A stretch of DNA of 8,024 nucleotides. Origin: Candidatus Nanopelagicales bacterium. GTDB lineage: Bacteria > Actinomycetota > Actinomycetes > S36-B12 > UBA10799. This document shows, one piece after another, positions 5,798-8,024 of this stretch. The DNA lies in assembly GCA_025455985.1 (NCBI GenBank), contig JALOLM010000082.1:1-8024 (forward strand). The letters are read 5' to 3'. Below the pieces are notes generated by a model. The model was given only the letters and a program-made list of their open reading frames with translations. It searched no databases and was not told the origin of the DNA. Numbering within the stretch: position 1 is the first letter of the stretch; each line of letters starts with the position of its first letter. The translations under genes were made by a program, and so were the position numbers.

Positions 5798-6447
5798 TCC
5801 GAGTCCTGGTGGTCGACGACCAAGACCTCGTGCGTGCCGGATTCCGGATGATCCTGCAGGCCGAACCTGACATCGCAGTGGTCGGCGAAGCCGCTGATGG
5901 TCAGGCCGCCGTGGATCTGGTCGCCGAGCTTGACCCGGATGTGGTGCTCATGGACGTTCGGATGCCCCGGATGAGTGGGCTTGAGGCGACGCGCCGACTC
6001 ACCGAACTCGGCTGCACCGCGCGGGTGTTGGTCTTAACCACCTTCGACCTGGACGAGTACGTGTTCGAGGCGCTGCGTGGGGGAGCCGCTGGATTCCTGC
6101 TCAAGACCACTCCGGCCGATCAACTGATCAACGGCATCCGAGCGGTCGCCGCGGGGGACGGGCTGCTGGCTCCCTCAGTCACACGTCGGCTGATCGAGCA
6201 GTTTGCCCGCCAACCCGCAGTCCCCGACACCCGGGCAACGGGCACGCTCACCACGCGCGAGTTGGAGGTCCTCACCCTTCTGGCTAGGGGTTTGAACAAC
6301 TCCGAGATCGCCTCATCCCTGCACATCGAAGCCTCCACTGTGAAGTCCCACGTCGCCAACATCCTGGCCAAGCTGGGGCTGCGCGATCGGACCCAGGCCG
6401 TGGTCCTCGCGTACGAGTCGGGTTTGATCCGCCCGACCGGATCCTGA
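5794..6447 (+). CDS. NarL/FixJ (LuxR-HTH) family response regulator
   Basis: The 217-residue product has an intact receiver domain: the acidic pair Asp8/Asp9 in VLVVDDQ, phosphoacceptor Asp54 in VLMDVRMP, the switch threonine in LVLTT (79-83) and Lys104 in FLLK. A linker (about 125-150) leads to a LuxR-type helix-turn-helix, LTTRELEVLTLLARGLNNSE and on to HVANILAKLGLRDR (152-199), with the recognition helix around STVKSHVANIL. It should be phosphorylated by the sensor kinase upstream, dimerise and bind DNA. The GTG start lies inside the kinase stop as GTGA, so translation is probably coupled. Codon 81 (6034-6036) is TTA, the only TTA I found in any gene called here. Targets are unknown; the palindrome in front of the kinase gene is the best local candidate. 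Length is normal for the family. Confidence 0.95.
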   Translation: MIRVLVVDDQDLVRAGFRMILQAEPDIAVVGEAADGQAAVDLVAELDPDVVLMDVRMPRMSGLEATRRLTELGCTARVLVLTTFDLDEYVFEALRGGAAGFLLKTTPADQLINGIRAVAAGDGLLAPSVTRRLIEQFARQPAVPDTRATGTLTTRELEVLTLLARGLNNSEIASSLHIEASTVKSHVANILAKLGLRDRTQAVVLAYESGLIRPTGS

Positions 6448-6548
6448 GGTGCGCCTTGCGCGACAGTTCGGGTGGAGCCGCCAGCTGCGCAGGCAAAACG
6501 GTCTTTGAAGGTGACCGCTTGATGGGTCGGCGTTTCGGGCTCGCCATT

Positions 6549-6596
6549 GTCGCGAAGTTCCCGCGACACGCCAGAGTGTCCGCGTAACTTCGCAAC
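6549..6596. repeat. Long imperfect inverted repeat / hairpin
   Basis: The left arm from 6549 and the right arm ending at 6596 pair for 11 positions with one mismatch, including GCGAAGTT (6552-6559) with AACTTCGC (6586-6593). A small internal loop follows, then four pairs, a bulged C at 6580, and four more pairs around the loop GCCAGA (6570-6575). No T-run follows on either strand. It may be a terminator for the two-component operon, a processed RNA structure, or a double operator. Confidence 0.6.
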
Positions 6597-6651
6597 AACG
6601 GCGCGACCGCCGACGACTGACACGACCTGCCTTTCCGGCTGTTTGCGCGGA

Positions 6652-6657
6652 TAGAGT
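6652..6657 (+). promoter_or_regulatory. Candidate -10 of a leaderless promoter for the flavoprotein gene
   Basis: TAGAGT fits TANNNT and ends six bases before the ATG at 6664, so the transcript would begin at or next to the start codon. No Shine-Dalgarno sequence precedes the ATG. No good -35 stands at 17-18 bases upstream. Confidence 0.4.
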
Positions 6658-6663
6658 TGCCCG

Positions 6664-7812
6664 ATGCGAATCGTCATCCTCGGAGCCGGTTTCGGCGGCT
6701 TGGAGCTTTCGACCCTGCTGTCCGAGGAGTTTGGCGACGACTTGGATGTCGTCCTCATCGACAAGGGTGAGGGGTTCGTCTTCGGATTCTCGAAACTGGA
6801 CGTGATGTTCGGCTACACCGACGCCGCGCATGTCCTGCACCGATTTGACGATGTCGTCAAGCCGGGAGTGCGGTTCGTGCGCGCCGAAGTCACGGCGATC
6901 GACCCCGTCGCGAAGGTGGTCAGCACGGACGCGGGCACGTTTGAAGCAGACTTCCTGGTCGTCGCTCTCGGCGCCGATCTTCACCCTCAGGACACACCGG
7001 GACTGCTCGAAGGCGGATACGAGTTCTACACGGTGCCCGGAGCTTTCGAATTGCGCGACGTCCTCGACCAGTTCGAGGGTGGCCGGGTGCTCGTGGGAGT
7101 GACGTCGACTCCGTTCAAGTGCCCGCCCGCGCCGAGTGAGACCACCCTCTTGGTCAACGACTTCCTCCAAGCGCGCGGCCTCCGGGAGCGCTCCGAGGTG
7201 TCGTTGGTCATGCCGCTGCCGGTGCCGATCCCGCCGTCCCCGCAGGCTTCGGAGGCGATTCTGGCCGCATTCGAGCAGCGGGGGATCAACTGGCATCCGG
7301 GCAAATTGGTGCGCGCGCTGGACCCCGACCGCAAAGTGGCGGTCCTCAGCGACGGGGACGAACTGCCCTACGACCTGTTCCTCGGGGTGCCGGTGCATCG
7401 GGCGCCGGCCGTGGTTGTCGCATCCGGACTTACCGAGGACGGCTGGATCCCCGTGGACCCACTGACCCTGCAGACCAAGTTCGCCGGGGTGTACGCAGTC
7501 GGCGACGTGACCAGCGTCGGCACACCGAAAGCTGGGGTTTTCGCCGAAGGGCAAGCAACCGTGGTCGCCGCGGCGATCATCGCGACCTTGCGCAACTCCA
7601 CGACCGACCACACCTATGACGGCCACGGGATTTGCTACATGGAGTTTGGCGGCCACGAGATCGCCAAGATCGACGTGACGTTTCTCAGCGGTGCGCGTCC
7701 GGCCGGTTCGCTGGAGGGCCCCGATGCCAACCTCGCCGCGGACAAGTCCGCCTTCGGCACCGAACGTATCCAGCGCTGGTTCGGCAAGGCCTGGACAGGC
7801 ATCGACGCCTGA
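6664..7812 (+). CDS. NAD(P)/FAD-dependent oxidoreductase, sulfide:quinone reductase-like
   Basis: The 382-residue product opens with the dinucleotide-binding motif ILGAGFGGLE (5-14) for FAD. A second flavin-contact segment is LVVALGAD (98-105), and GVYAVGDVTSVGTPKAGVFAEGQA (275-298) is the usual C-terminal FAD-binding motif. FKCPPAPSE (151-159) and YDGHGICYMEFGG (318-330) align with the segments that carry redox-active cysteines in sulfide:quinone reductases and flavocytochrome c sulfide dehydrogenases, giving Cys153 and Cys324, the only two cysteines. The family passes electrons from sulfide, other sulfur species or NAD(P)H through FAD to quinones or other acceptors, usually at the inner face of the membrane. 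No membrane segment or signal peptide is seen. It appears to be a single-gene unit with a leaderless start. Type II NADH dehydrogenase-like activity is the main alternative. Fold is sure, substrate is not. Confidence 0.9.
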   Translation: MRIVILGAGFGGLELSTLLSEEFGDDLDVVLIDKGEGFVFGFSKLDVMFGYTDAAHVLHRFDDVVKPGVRFVRAEVTAIDPVAKVVSTDAGTFEADFLVVALGADLHPQDTPGLLEGGYEFYTVPGAFELRDVLDQFEGGRVLVGVTSTPFKCPPAPSETTLLVNDFLQARGLRERSEVSLVMPLPVPIPPSPQASEAILAAFEQRGINWHPGKLVRALDPDRKVAVLSDGDELPYDLFLGVPVHRAPAVVVASGLTEDGWIPVDPLTLQTKFAGVYAVGDVTSVGTPKAGVFAEGQATVVAAAIIATLRNSTTDHTYDGHGICYMEFGGHEIAKIDVTFLSGARPAGSLEGPDANLAADKSAFGTERIQRWFGKAWTGIDA

Positions 7813-7929
7813 GGTGCTCAGGGCCCTCGAGGGCGGCAGCTGTTCTGTCCAACTTCGGCGCGACTTCCAACCGCCGAGCATCGGTCTGGTTGCGGCACTG
7901 CTCGGTGGGTGCCACTAGAACCCGCAGGC

Positions 7930-7969
7930 GTTGTGGGGTCCGGGCCGTCTGAATCGCCGGCCCCACAAC
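7930..7969. terminator. Hairpin downstream of the flavoprotein gene, possible terminator
   Basis: GTTGTGGGG (7930-7938) and CCCCACAAC (7961-7969) are exact inverted copies. After an unpaired T at 7939, CCGG (7940-7943) also pairs with CCGG (7957-7960). The loop is 13 bases. No T-run follows on either strand and the hairpin lies 118 bases past the stop codon, so the terminator call is tentative. Confidence 0.5.
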
Positions 7970-8024
7970 CGACTCGGGCAGGACCCGCTCGGGATCGAGA
8001 ACGGGTATCGAGATCCCCTCGTAT

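Larger units (their letters stand above)
6448..6663. other. 216-base intergenic region with a long imperfect hairpin
   Basis: No gene is supported here. The region separates the two-component operon from the flavoprotein gene. Its main structure is the inverted repeat at 6549-6596 (listed separately). A weaker one, CGGTC (6499-6503) with GACCG (6513-6517), lies upstream. The right end carries the proposed -10 of the flavoprotein gene. Confidence 0.6.

Noticed and set aside
6313..7881. A 522-codon open frame on the minus strand, longer than the flavoprotein frame it faces.
   Set aside because: It is antisense to the flavoprotein and the regulator's HTH region, its composition is rich in Arg, Gly, His and Val with no domain motif, and high-GC coding DNA commonly leaves such long open antisense frames. 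The + strand frames carry clear family motifs.
7994..8013. ATCGAGA occurs twice (7994-8000 and 8007-8013), inside a GGGATC/GATCCC inverted pair.
   Set aside because: The elements are short and lie at the window edge; without more sequence they cannot be separated from chance.
7685..8024. A minus-strand frame open from the right edge that could be the 3' end of a gene entering the window.
   Set aside because: Its first residues look protein-like, but it continues antisense through the flavoprotein 3' end as an Arg-rich shadow and crosses the 7930-7969 hairpin. With only about 55 bases beyond the hairpin, no gene can be supported. Two other frames here are equally undecidable.

Overview
The window is high-GC DNA with GTG starts, GC-rich third codon positions, and regulatory and enzyme families common in actinomycetes, so an actinobacterial chromosome is the best guess. 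No rRNA, tRNA, insertion sequence, CRISPR array or phage gene is visible, so genus and replicon cannot be settled. I call ten protein genes, the first cut by the left edge.

Left part (1-2439, + strand): the 3' part of a beta-rich protein with fibronectin-III-like repeats ends at a strong hairpin terminator. A candidate promoter follows, then a likely two-gene unit: a SnoaL-like small enzyme and a cytoplasmic glycoside hydrolase 17-type TIM-barrel protein that keeps both catalytic glutamates.

Middle part (2417-4529, - strand): four genes read leftwards. Two are small multi-pass membrane proteins of unrecognised function, spaced 15 bases apart. Next comes a Uma2-family PD-(D/E)XK nuclease-fold protein. 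Last is a ribbon-helix-helix (VapB/CopG-like) antitoxin with no toxin gene beside it; its 3' end overlaps the end of the glycoside hydrolase gene tail to tail.

Right part (4664-7812, + strand): a LiaS/NarX-type sensor kinase and a NarL-type response regulator share a 4-base GTGA overlap and form a two-component system. It is divergent from the membrane-protein pair. The 134-base gap between them holds a perfect 7-6-7 palindrome and a candidate promoter, so the system may control itself and/or the membrane genes. After a 216-base gap with a long imperfect hairpin comes a sulfide:quinone-reductase-like flavoprotein. The last 212 bases hold a hairpin but no gene I can support.

The kinase and flavoprotein genes both have a TANNNT -10-like hexamer 6-7 bases before the ATG and no ribosome binding site, which suggests leaderless transcripts. 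I see no clear-cut new system. The best leads are the Uma2 plus orphan-antitoxin pair, the SnoaL/GH17 pair, and the two-component system facing unknown membrane proteins.
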